Below are positions 35,902 through 47,062 of a stretch of DNA of 51,779 bases, one piece after another (positions within the stretch are counted from its first letter, which is position 1; the number at the start of each line of letters is the position of its first letter). The stretch lies in the NCBI GenBank assembly GCA_034687125.1, contig JAQGBZ010000412.1, positions 1-51,779 on the forward strand. The letters run 5' to 3'. The notes below the pieces were generated by a model. It saw nothing but the letters and a program-made list of their open reading frames with translations. It searched no databases and was not told where the DNA came from. Source of the stretch: Neelides folsomi. Taxonomy: Eukaryota; Arthropoda; Collembola; Neelipleona; Neelidae. The position numbers and the translations under genes are program-made.

Positions 35902-38900
35902 ATGGACAGCGAGAAAGATCGACTTTTGGTGGTCAACGGTCGGCCGACTTCGCCCTTTTACGGAACACAAGTTAACATTGAAAACAGCCGGAGAAACTCG
36001 GCTTCTCCTTTACCCTTTTCAAATAACCAACATGAATTTCAAGAAGATATTTTCACTTGGGGAAGAACAATCAAAGTATGAAACAAAGATAATTAAATTT
36101 TAAATACTTTATGTAAAAATTAATTTTTCTTAAAAATGTCTCATTGTGTGATTTAGGTGCTCATTATGGCCGGAGTCTTTCTCACGATTGCGGTAAATTC
36201 AAATAAATGTTCGATAAAAAATAGCAAGTTGTTTAAATCATTGTTTTTATGTTTTGATTGTTGCAGAGTCTCATCGTATCTAACAGAGAACAAATTGTTC
36301 AATTTAGGCATATATCTGTTTCAAAACATCGTTCATTTGGTATGATAATATTCAGTACTTTATGGTTCTGTTGTTTTTGAGTTTATATTAAAAATTTCCA
36401 GTGTATGTATTTGCAAAATAAATACATAAAATTAATTATTACAAATATTTCTTTTATATTTTTCATTAATATATAACTTTCATATCTTTTACAATGTGAA
36501 TCTTTATGTAACAGTTTGCTAATTTTAAGCAGAAAGTGAATTTACATTACCGAAAGATCAAATAATGGCGTTTGTTCTACGGGGCCCCTTTCTCCCGCCG
36601 TGTGCTAGTACTAACTGCACTTCTGTAAACAGCACCACGCCAAAGTTAACTTTCCAAGTTAAGGAACTTGGAATTGATGACATTTGGAAGGTACGTTTAT
36701 ATGTAATCAATCTAATCAATAACTAAAATTAAATTCAATGAACTCAAAAAGCAACTTGTCATTATCAAAATTATAAATTAAATTAAATGAATATATTGTA
36801 TAGCCATTTGGAAGTGGGGTGATGGAAATTCCTATTCCGGACAATGCAATCGGAGGGCATTATCCAGACAGAATTTTACACAGAGCTTTTAACTTGCATT
36901 CGGGGTAAAATACATACATAATATTCTATTTAAATTATGTACATTATATCATTCTTACTACATATCAGTATTACTAAAATTTAATGCAAAAAAACTAAAT
37001 TTTAAATGTAAGTTTTTTAAAAAATAAATTTTAATTAAATTATATTTTTATGACAGATTAGGACCGTTTAAATTAGTGTGCTCGACAAATTCAGACCATG
37101 AATTTCCATTTGCCGTTTCAGCTTCATTTGCTCCCCAAATTGCTGAATATGGAGCAATTCTTGCTGCTGTTCTTCTCATTGGTCTTTATTCGCTCATAAT
37201 TTTTGAAGTACATTTTCAATTTCTTTATTATTCAAAGCATTTAGATCCTCACACACAAAGCACATTAGATCATACACATTTTAATTTTACTTTCCATTTG
37301 AAGATAATTGATAGAACTGTAAGTGCAGTTATTGCAGCAGCTGCTGGAGTTGGAATTCTTTCATTTTTAAATGCCGTGAGTTTTAACTAGTTAATTATGA
37401 AGAAAGATTTTTTACCTTTAATTTACATTAAATAAACACAATTTAACTAAAGATTAAAAATTTAATATACATATTGTATGTATTAAATAGAGACCGACAC
37501 CAACGGAAGTTTTTAGTTGGGTGGACATTGATACTCTTCTCCTTCTCTTCTCAATGATGCTCCTTGTTTCGGTCCTCTGCGAATCTGGAGCTTTTGACTG
37601 GGCCGCCTTTTTAGTTTGCCGACTTAGTGGCGGGAAAGTTTGGCGTTTGCTCATAACTCTCTCGTTATTTACTGCCATTGTATCCGCGTTTCTCGATAAC
37701 GTTACAACGATCCTCGTCCTAGGGCCTATAGCTTTAAGGTTTCAACAAAATATTCATTCTTCAATACTTTGTATTCATAATGTTAATTAATTTAAAAACA
37801 TTTTATTACATAATTAATTATTTTATTATTCAGGTTGAGTGAAGCACTTGAATTAAATCCCGTGCCAGTGCTCATATCGTTAGTAGTATTTTCTAACATG
37901 GGCGGTGCGGCGACTCCGGTCGGCGATCCTCCAAATGTCATCATTGCCATGAACCCAGAAGTCATCAGAGCTGGGATTGACTTTTCTTTGTTTACCCTCC
38001 ACATGGGGGTTGGGGTTTGTTTGGTTATCGTAGCTGCTGTCTTTCATCTCTCATATATATTTTCTGATATGGAGTCACTCAGATTTGAAGAACCTTACTG
38101 TGTTGGAGGTATTGAATGATGTTTAAATTAGTGAATACTTAAAATTTTAATTAACCACAATAAAGCAGGCTACATAATTTAAAAAATTTTATATGGTTTT
38201 AATGTTATTTAATACATTTAATTTAAAGAGTTAAGACGAGAATTGGAAGTTTGGACGAAAACTGCTAATTTGTTATCCCCATTTTCCAAAGACGAAGATG
38301 GAGTGAGGAAGATGTTGCTGGCAAAAGCAAGCTCTGTTAGAAAAGAACTCGATCAGAAACTTAGGACTCGAATGTAAACAATCAACAATATTTAATATTT
38401 TGTTCCATATGAAATAAGAAATAATACTAATACTAATTATATATTCGTAGAGCATCTGTTGAAGGGTTCAGAGACAGTTTAGCTAACTTGGAAGATTCGG
38501 TGAGTTCTAAGTCTAAAATGCAATGAACCGAAAATAACTTATTTGATTTAAAAGGGGAAAATCCGAGATTGGCGTCTGTTGATCAAAACTGGTTCAGTGT
38601 TGACGATTGTTGTTGGTCTGTTCTTTGTGAACAGCGTTCCCGGAGTTGGACTGAGCCTTGGAATTACAGCGTTCCTTGGAGCCATCTTCCTCCTCATTAT
38701 CATTGACAGAAAAGAAGTTGGAGAAATTTTAGCCAGAATTGAATGGACGACTCTCATCTTCTTTGCTGCGCTTTTCATTGTGATGGAGGTTCGGCCTATT
38801 AATCTGTTAGCTTTAAATTTTAATATTAAATTCAATATTCAATGATTTATTGTATTTTTTAGTGTGTAGCCAAACTTGGGCTTTTGGATCTTATTGGAGA

Positions 38901-39478
38901 TACATGTGAAGAAGTTGTGAAAAGTGTTCCTGATATTGGAAGACTTCCATTAGCAATTACACTCATTTTGTGGGTTTCTGGACTCGCTTCTGCCTTTGTG
39001 GACAATATTCCATTCACGACAATGATGGTCAGGGTGGTGACGAGACTCGCTTATAATGTCAATTTGCCTTTAGAACCTTTGGTTTGGGCCCTGGCATTCG
39101 GAACATGTCTTGGAGGTTTTAAAAAAATCATTTTATCTATTAAAGCAAAGCCGCTAAAACACTATTATGTTAAACGTTATGTTTGGTCTTTTATAGGAAA
39201 TGGAACATTGGTCGGAGCGTCTGCAAATATCGTTGCGGCTGGATTGGCTAATCAGCATGGACATAAAGTGACATTTGGGGCTTATTTCAAGTATATTTTT
39301 AAAATCTATACATTTAAAATGCATTATTATAACTAATATTTAGCTTAAACATCTTATTGGTTTTACGTATTATGGAATGTGTTTTGTTTGTAGAATTGGA
39401 TTTCCCATGATGTTGGTATCTCTTTTCGTAGCGACCGTTTATCTTCTTACTTGCCACGCACTATTTTCTTGGCATTAA
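35902..39478 (+). CDS. P-protein / OCA2-like (hoepel type) membrane transporter
   Basis: This is an ion-transporter-superfamily membrane protein related to OCA2 and Drosophila hoepel. Exons 35902-36075, 36157-36192, 36267-36339, 36530-36690, 36804-36904, 37057-37207, 37304-37375, 37491-37738, 37834-38108, 38229-38373, 38451-38499, 38555-38788, 38863-39115, 39197-39290 and 39394-39478 give 716 residues. Diagnostic segments include SAFLDNVTTILVLGPIALR, FSNMGGAATPVGDPPNVII and SAFVDNIPFTTMMV, then CLGGNGTLVGASANIVAAG and KIGFPMMLVSLFVATVYLL. These two repeated halves with DN..T motifs form the transport core, and the extracellular loop is in exons 3-5. Such proteins act in lysosome-related organelles or the mitochondrial outer membrane; which applies here is unknown. 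Intron 37208-37303 is 96 nt and has no stop. Confidence 0.94.
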
Positions 39479-40247
39479 CATCAAATAATTATTTTGTGAT
39501 TTATTTATTGTAACTATTATTATTTAAGTGATTTAATACTAGTCAGAATCTCGTCATTGTCAATGCACAGATCGAACGCACAAACTCAACAAGTTTATCG
39601 AATTTAAATTAATTTATATTTGAAATTAATTTTTTTATTGAAACATACTTAATTTAAAGTTCGCGTGAATAATACATAATTTGACATTTAAAAATCAAGC
39701 ATTTTATTTTTCGCAATATCATTTTATTTCTTGTTTCTGCATTTTCAGCTTCATCTTAAAGAACCATTCTACACAATGTTGCATACTTATTTTTTATATT
39801 AGTGTAACTCAATTTCATATTTTTAGATAATTGATACACTTTGTACTTTCTTGTGCGTAGGTAATATGTAAAGTAGAGTACAATATTTTTGCCATGATTT
39901 TGGGATTGAACAAAGCTTGGAATAGAGTTAATTACCAAAGTCGAGAATGCCGAGTGAAACAAACAAGAATGTTTAAGGAAGTCATATAGTTTACATTTAA
40001 GGAATTTAAACTGCAATCAATTCAAATGAATTAGCTTATTTGTGTCCAATCCTTTCCTTTTCATTTCAGGGTTTGACGTCTTTGAAGTAAAGAGTTCTTC
40101 TTGATTGAGCTTCTGCCTCTGTCTGAGACAATTTCACTTGACTTTCTGTTTCAATTACTTACTGTTACCTTTAGAATTGACATTTCAAAATCATCTAAAA
40201 TTAATTGTTTATAAAAAAAGCCCTAAACTTAAAAACCAGAAATAACG
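39479..40247. other. Intergenic region between P-protein and troponin I genes
   Basis: Same-strand gap of about 770 bp, mostly A+T-rich, with no gene. The last 200 bp are less A+T-rich and probably contain the troponin I promoter and leader. The open frame on the minus strand at 39756-40016 is not supported. Confidence 0.4.
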
Positions 40248-41447
40248 ATGGCGGACGGTAAGATTTTATATACAAAATTTCAACCTTTTGCATAATAAAC
40301 AAAATTACCCAATGTAGTATATTGTATTTAATATATTTTTTAATTTTTACAGCACCTGAGGTAAAATATGACAACATTTACCTTAGTCAATATTACTATT
40401 TGTATTTATTTAATATATAACAATGTTTATATACCTACTTATGTGGGTGTACGTATATAATGTAGTGAATAGCTAATTGATATTGAATTAATTAATCACT
40501 TCATTGTTAATGTTAAAGGAGAAAAAGCAAGGTTTCATGACGAAGGAACGAAAGAAAAAGCTGCGGGAAATGTTAAGGAAAAAAGCAGCCGAGGAGTTGA
40601 AGAGAGAACAAGAGAGGAAGGCGGCGGAGCGACAGCGAACCATTGACGAAAGAACAGGAACTCCAAAAGACATTGAAAACATTTCAGACGGTTCACAAAA
40701 TATTTTAATTAGAACTTTAATTGGCTAATTCTTTCTCCTTCAACCAAGAGAACTCTTTCCTTTCCTCTTTCACAATTTGCTCTAAATTCTTTCAAATATC
40801 AAGAATAATTTTTTTGTTTATCTCGATTTAACCATAAGCTTTTAATGTATACATAAAAGTAATATCTCATTGTTAGCTTATTAATTAGTTTAAATTTCAG
40901 ATGCTCTCATTAAAATCATTGAAGAATACTACAATCGCGTTAATGAAATTGAAGGAACAAAATATGATGTTGATCGAATCGTGAAAATTAAAGATATGGA
41001 AGTAAATATTTTTATTAAAACAAATAATTAGCTATATGTTAATATGTATTCTATCAGCAGGTGTGTAAGATTAAGATGTACAATACAGATTAGTCAGATA
41101 ACTTAATTATTAATTTTACAATCAGATCAGTGAGCTGAATAAAGCTGTGAATGCTGTGAAGGGGAAATAGTAAGAAACTTAATATAAAAATCTATAATAT
41201 TCTATACAACAAATCATATCAACATTTGGATGAGGCTTTTTTGCAATATAGCATGAAACCTCCGATGAAAAAGATTCCCAAAAAGTTTGGAAACTTTGAC
41301 AAGCCAGCTGAAGATTTGAACTTTCAAGCCAAGTTGAAGCCAATCAAGACAAAGTCATTCGAAGAAACGATTGATTACAAAGAGAAGCCAGATTGGCTCC
41401 TCAAAGCCAAGGAGAAAGCAGGAGCCGGTGGAAAAAAGGAAGAATAA
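40248..41447 (+). CDS. wupA: Troponin I, short form
   Basis: This is the inhibitory subunit of the muscle thin-filament troponin complex, equivalent to Drosophila wings up A. Exons 40248-40257, 40353-40360, 40519-40690, 40901-41001, 41126-41169 and 41252-41447 give 176 residues. The second exon has only 8 nt. The core matches insect troponin I: GFMTKERKKKLREMLRKKAA and EELKREQERKAAERQR bind troponin C and T. ISELNKAVNAVKGKY followed by MKPPMKKI is the inhibitory region, and KPDWLLKAKEK the tail. Compared with fly isoforms it lacks the Ala/Pro-rich leader and the basic helix before GFMT; no exon for them is visible in the gap. The exon ends 41169 and 41252 are set by TA+C, giving GKYMKP. The ATG at 41230 is in the intron. 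Confidence 0.93.
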
Positions 41448-41797
41448 TTCCATGCAATGTGTTTTATTTGGAAATTCTCAGCTTAATTATAATTAAGTAT
41501 AAATAAGCTATCAATTTATTATGTTGCATTTTCGCCAGCCATCAAAGTTAGAATCATAAAGTATGGAATGAGATTTTAAAACCAACTTAATAATCAATTA
41601 ATTGAATATTCTAAACAATATGAAATAACTAGGCTTATGATTCTATAAGATATGTTGCGTATTAAAATTATTAATAAAATATAAATTAATGTAGAAATAA
41701 TGGGACTCTTGGACTATGAAATTTTATTCATTTTCATAAAAACCTCTTTTGAAATATTCCATATATAATAATTATTACAATTATTCATTACTTGCAG

Positions 41798-41847
41798 CGG
41801 ATAAGGTAAAGGATTCAGCTGCTGAAGAACTCATGAAGTATCCATAA
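41798..41847 (+). CDS. Possible alternative last exon of troponin I
   Basis: A 50-nt open piece follows an acceptor (TTACTTGCAG) and encodes ADKVKDSAAEELMKYP when joined, in correct phase, to a donor inside exon 6 (GCCG/GTGGAA at 41427/41428). Two stops and an AATAAA follow at once. If used, it would replace the final GGKKEE. An internal AAG/GTAAAG could also act as a donor. This is supported only by phase and signals. Confidence 0.35.
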
Positions 41848-41904
41848 TAAATATAATTAATAGTTCGAAAATAGTTTAACATAATTAATTAAAACATTAT
41901 ATTT

Positions 41905-43442
41905 CTATTTGGATGGAATGGAAGGTAAATATTTTTTCTCTGCTTCAACAAGTTCATCTTCTCCCTGAAGACGGAAGATTTCTTTAACCGGAGCAATCTA
42001 TTAAATTGAGAGTTTTAAAAAGTTATACATTTTTCAATTATGTAGTATATAGTATAAATTGTATTGTAAACTAAAGATTTGCCTTTAATATTATATTAAA
42101 GGCAATTATTTAGCATTCAAATTAATATACCTTTGGCTCAACATGAATTAACGTCTTGTTTTCGAAAATATTTTTTGAAACTTCTTGCATGGCCGATACA
42201 GAAGCTCTCAAGTTGTGATTGGCCCAAATCACAAGTGAAATTCCTAATTCTTCCAAGAAAGAAGTTGGGGTCTTGAAGTATTTTGTAGGAACAATCACAA
42301 CTGGACCCTTAAGATATATATTTTTAGTAAGATCAATTATCATTTTTTGCGTTTAACTTTTCAAATCTTCCTGATACAAGGCACCGGAGATTTGAATTGT
42401 TTTTATGATAATTTTAACTTTAAGAATTTTTACCCGATTTTTCCATTCTTTCATAAAAGCCTCAATTTCATTTGCATCTGATCTTTTACTATGCATTAAA
42501 ATTGCATCAGCTCCAGCCTTCCGATACGCTTCAGCTCTTTTAACTGCTTCTGCTAATCCAGCTCCAACATTAAAAGCCTCCACTCGAGCAACCACACAAA
42601 AGTCCTTGTCTGTTTGAACTTCTTTGCATGCCTAATAAAATAAAATTATATTCTTTAATTTAACTCAATTAATTCACATACAGTATTAATTGTTTTAATT
42701 CAATTAAATTTGTGTAATGTTAATGAATAATTATACCTTGATTTTAAGACAAAATTCATCAATATCAGCCAATTTCTGAATTCGTCCATCATGGAGCGAA
42801 TTAGTTTTGGGAAACACTTTGTCTTCTAAACAACATCCTTTAAAACCAAATAAGAGAAGCATTAATTAATCGAAATTCTATTCAAGTTCTTAATACTTAA
42901 ATACTACATTAGTTTGTTAATTATATTTATATTAGGAATTTAAACCATGATCTTGACTATTTTCATCAAATATTAATTTTTACCGGCAACTCCGATCATT
43001 TCGAGTTTTTTCACGAGTCTTCTCGCATTGTTGAAATTTCCATATCCCGTGTCAGCATCTAAAAGTATTGGAACTGACGTGGCATCAGACATAAATTCCA
43101 CCACTTCCGTCACTTGAGTCCAAGATGCTTCATTGCTGTCTCGAACACCCAATTGGGCTGAAATGGAAAGTCCACTTCCCCATAATCCTTTGAATCCTAT
43201 TCCAAATAACAAATATTTAATAATTTTATATTCTTTGATTCAATTTAATATTTTTAATTTAATTAACCAGCTTCTTGAGCAATTCGAGCACTAAGCCCCG
43301 AATGGGCCTCCATGATGAACTCCAATGAAGGACTTTCGAGGAGATTCCTCAACTTGGTCGCTTTCCCTGAACTGAGACATCGTATGAATCCGGCGTTTTG
43401 GTGAAATTGAAATTTATTTGTAATGCGAAACGTTGAGAGCAT
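41905..43442 (-). CDS. Phosphoenolpyruvate mutase (phosphonopyruvate-forming)
   Basis: It converts phosphoenolpyruvate to phosphonopyruvate, the entry step to carbon-phosphorus compounds such as 2-aminoethylphosphonate. Exons 43442-43268, 43196-42984, 42837-42737, 42631-42434, 42307-42131 and 41997-41905 give 318 residues. Every active-site residue known from the mussel enzyme is present with a constant shift of 20: S66, D78, D105, D107, E134, K140, N142, R179 and H210. [14 protein letters not shown] is the mutase gate loop, which separates it from isocitrate lyase (KKCGH) and other relatives. [14 protein letters not shown] and [16 protein letters not shown] follow the mussel type. The first 20 or so residues ([20 protein letters not shown]) are basic with no acidic residues and look like a mitochondrial presequence. 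The partner decarboxylase is not in the window. Confidence 0.95.
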
Positions 43443-43500
43443 TCTGAAACTGCCCAGGTTAAAATTGAGGAAAATTAAATGTGTTGTGTGCTTTTAAATA

Positions 43501-43701
43501 TTAAATGAATTGAATCTTATCATTGAGCTTAAAGGAGCTTTGTGGTCCTTTGGTGGTTCTGGCGACAAAACTCTCCTGATAACGCCGTGTCAAATGACAC
43601 TTTTTACAACGGTCATAAGAAATTAATCCTTTGCCACCGATTGTGTCTCTTGTGACGTCGCCAGGTCTCAAACATAACATTCTTATCATTATTATTGTCA
43701 T
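43501..43701 (-). CDS. Short open frame of unknown function upstream of the mutase
   Basis: A 66-codon frame, basic and cysteine-containing (MLCLRPGDVTRDTIGG, YDRCKKCHLTRRYQESF). It ends 59 bp before the mutase start. It has higher G+C than its flanks and a protein-like composition. It could be an upstream open frame in the mutase leader, an exon of another gene, or chance. No family recognised. Confidence 0.3.
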   Translation of the reverse strand: MTIIMIRMLCLRPGDVTRDTIGGKGLISYDRCKKCHLTRRYQESFVARTTKGPQSSFKLNDKIQFI

Positions 43702-43910
43702 TAAATGCTAATAACAAAACAATTTTTATCATTTAAATACATATTATGTACATCATATTTAACATTATAATATCTCAAAATAATTTATAATTAGCATACT
43801 ATATTGATAATTACGATACAGATACGATCTATACCTAAAGTTAAGAGTTAAGAATTGCATAATTTCTTAATAAAATTGTCTTCATTATCAAATTTGATCA
43901 CACGTTAATG

Positions 43911-43970
43911 TGTGATGATGTGATGAATGATGAGTGATGAATGATGAGTGATGAATGTGATGAATGTGAT
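43911..43970. repeat. Minisatellite of TGATGA/TGAATG units
   Basis: Consecutive variants of GTGATGAATGAT and GAGTGATGAATGAT cover about 60 bp with few interruptions. Confidence 0.8.
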
Positions 43971-46900
43971 CTAACTATCTTACTAACATTATTCATCATA
44001 TTAATTGTTAAACAACATCAGAGATTGTACCCTAAAATTATTGCTTTCTTTTATATATTTACAATTAGTTTTACAATTAGTCATACAACCGAGCACTGAC
44101 TCATGTCTAGTCTAGTCGACATATATTGCCAATGATGCACTTTGAAATAAAAACTAGTATATTGCATTAAAATAGAGATAGTTGAAGTGCATTTGTGGAA
44201 ATCATTTTTAAAACAAATAGTTTATGAGATAATGACATTACAATTAGTCATTCATGAGTCGTTTATAGACTCACTCGCATTCAGAATTGTTGCTTGTTTT
44301 TTTTTACTACCTTTTAAGTGCAGCATTCCCACAAATAAATAAATATCGTTTAGATTTGCTTCGCTCGACTAAATTGGAGCATAAATGAGGAGTGTAGAAG
44401 TTATCAAACCATAAAATTATAAAAGTGCTAATCGAGTGAGTGCTTCTGATGGGAATTTCCTCAAAAACTTTAAAAAATAAAATGTCAGCTAAATGTAAGT
44501 ACCTAACAAAAATATTTTAGTTGCGAATTTGTGAGAAATATGATTCAAATAGTACTTAAATGATTTGAACAATGAACTTTGTCTTAACTTTTATTTCATT
44601 TCTTATAAGAAAGTACTCGTATTTACAAAAATAGTGTAGGCTCCACAATATTGCTACTTGTGTTCTTATGAATCTCTTAAAATTACTCATACTGGTAAAT
44701 AAAATACAATATCATATTTGAGTACATCTACCTAATTATGCTTATATTAATACTCAAAAGTACCATACTTTTATCAGTAAATACCTAAATGCTTTTGTCT
44801 TGAATGTAAGTAGATATTACTACAAATGTGCAAATACTTTATTTATAATAAATGAGTTTTGATTTTATGCATAAAATTACCACAAATTGTGTACTGGACT
44901 TTAAAAGAGATAATCAGGAGTTTAACCAATTCATATACTTTGTTTTTCACTTGTCCTTCTTCTCCGAGCCACTTTGGAATGATTTGCAGACTTTCATGAG
45001 ACATGACGGTGCATTTGCACATGAAAAGACTTTTTGCTCTCTTTGCAGTCTCAACAATACTCACTCAACATATTCATTTATTTGCGTCGCATTTACATCC
45101 AATTCTGGATAAGGTGGTGGAGTCTATAATTTTACATGTTAAAAAAAGAATAACGCATTCTATGTATGATATAATTGATATATTTATGTACAATACTATG
45201 TATGTAGTTAAATCATACGTACGTATTCATGACATAATAACAAGTAATGAGGATCGTGTTTTTACAAACGTAAATGAGGGTTATTACTTTATTATTACTA
45301 CAGACTATTACTTATGTACTTCAGTATATACATAATTGTACATAGCACACCTTATGAGTACAATTCTTATTGATATTGATAATGTAAAAGTATAAATGCT
45401 CTTGGAATTGGATGAAATTCTGCGATGTTTTAATTAAATATTTAATGGAATTTTAGATTAAATTACTATTTACAAACTTGTCAATCAAACAAGGATAAAG
45501 TTGTAATTTCAATATTTTTTATCAAATAAAAACTTGCAATTGAAAACACAAAAAATAAAACAATTTTTTTCTTACGCGTGTACATTAATAATTTTTATTT
45601 AAAAAAGTCTGCAACTCAATTAGGGCTGTAATTGAAACCCTTTACTATTCGCTTCGTTAAGTCGCAAATCTAAAATTGGAGCTACAAAGAAATCCCAGAT
45701 ACTTTTCTGATTATGATTGCCCACATTAAAATCATATCAACAATTCTTCTTTTATTCTCTAATAATATCCAAACATGAACATGTAACTTCTTTATGCACC
45801 CTTATATTTTATTTAACAAAATAAAAATATTTATAAAGAATTTACATTCTAGACATGCTTTTAAAGTAGATGATAAAAATGCGCATAAATGAACTTGATT
45901 TTTAAATAGAAAAATTGAAAAACCGTCTCTTAGAGTCAAAGCAAGTCTAGGAATAGGAATGAATGGGGCAATGCCTTCGCAAGGCTATCAGCTATCTTCC
46001 TCTACATGTATTGAAGAAGAGTAAAAAAGAAGAGAAACAAGATTGTAAACTACATTACAACTTCGTACGATCCTCACTTAATCCATGTGTTTACTAACCC
46101 GCCCCTTACATCCTCAGTTTATTAACACTATGCAAAAAAGCAGTGCCAGTGTATATCTATGATGTACTTAAAGTCACTTGTTGGAGTCGATTGAAGAATT
46201 TAGTCAATTAACGCATTATAACTTTTATTAAAACACATTTGCTCATAGAACCAAGCTGGAGAAGTTGATGCTTGGAGGAAAGTGGACGTGAGGGGATTAG
46301 AAACAACTTCTCTCTATTTTAATACATTCCAGGCTTTCCAGGTGTGTCTGCATTCTTTTGCCTAGGTGAATCGTGTGGAGTAGTAAATGCGCACTAGACG
46401 GGCTTAATGCGTGGATGCAACAAGGACCATTGTACTCTCCACATTAGATGTAAATATTTTAACAAATCTCCTTTAATAAAATATGGATTGACTCATCTCG
46501 CACCAACGAGCTAATTGTCTTTAAATAAGGATTATGAATTGAATAAACTTTGTAGATATTTGCAGAACCTCTCCAACACATTTTGTCATAACTCAAACAC
46601 ACTTATTAGCCAGAGTAATATAGTTTTAATAAGGCATATCTTTGTTCTTTATTGTCTTTATCATTCTCCTATAAATTAATTACTCTACTACCTATTGGTA
46701 TATCTATTCAATATTAATATAATATGGTCTATACAGTCATTTAATATTTTGTATTTAACATATTTGTAAATGGAAGAAAAGAGTCGTTGGGGTGGTTGAG
46801 GAAGAGCGAGGGGGAAAAGCCGGGTGTGTATTGAAAGCGGCTGCTTTTGCGTTAGTGAATGAATTGAGAGTTTGGGTGAATTGGCGGCATTCGTTTTGCT

Positions 46901-47062
46901 CACTCCTCCTGCCGCTCTCACCAGAACACTACGAGATCACTACGAGAGATCATCCAAGTCCAGAGACCCAGGAGCCCAGGAGATCCATTGAGTGGGGGCC
47001 GGTGGTGGTTTGTTCGCTCATTTACTATTTCTCCCGGGCGTTAGCTCGCATCAGTCCTCATC

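Larger units (their letters stand above)
43443..47062. other. Large intergenic region with a small satellite
   Basis: No gene was found apart from the short frame noted at 43501. 43911-43970 is a degenerate tandem repeat of GTGATGAATGAT units. The final 300 bp (46780-47062) are clearly richer in G+C and probably hold the promoter and leader of the CD36-family gene. Open frames at 44843-45335 are A+T-rich and unconvincing. Confidence 0.5.

Noticed and set aside
41226..41251. ATG-led start just upstream of the troponin I last exon
   Set aside because: It lies in the intron; the acceptor at 41251 restores GKYMKP in frame.
44843..45335. Open frames on both strands in the large gap
   Set aside because: A+T-rich, no splice partners, no recognisable protein features.
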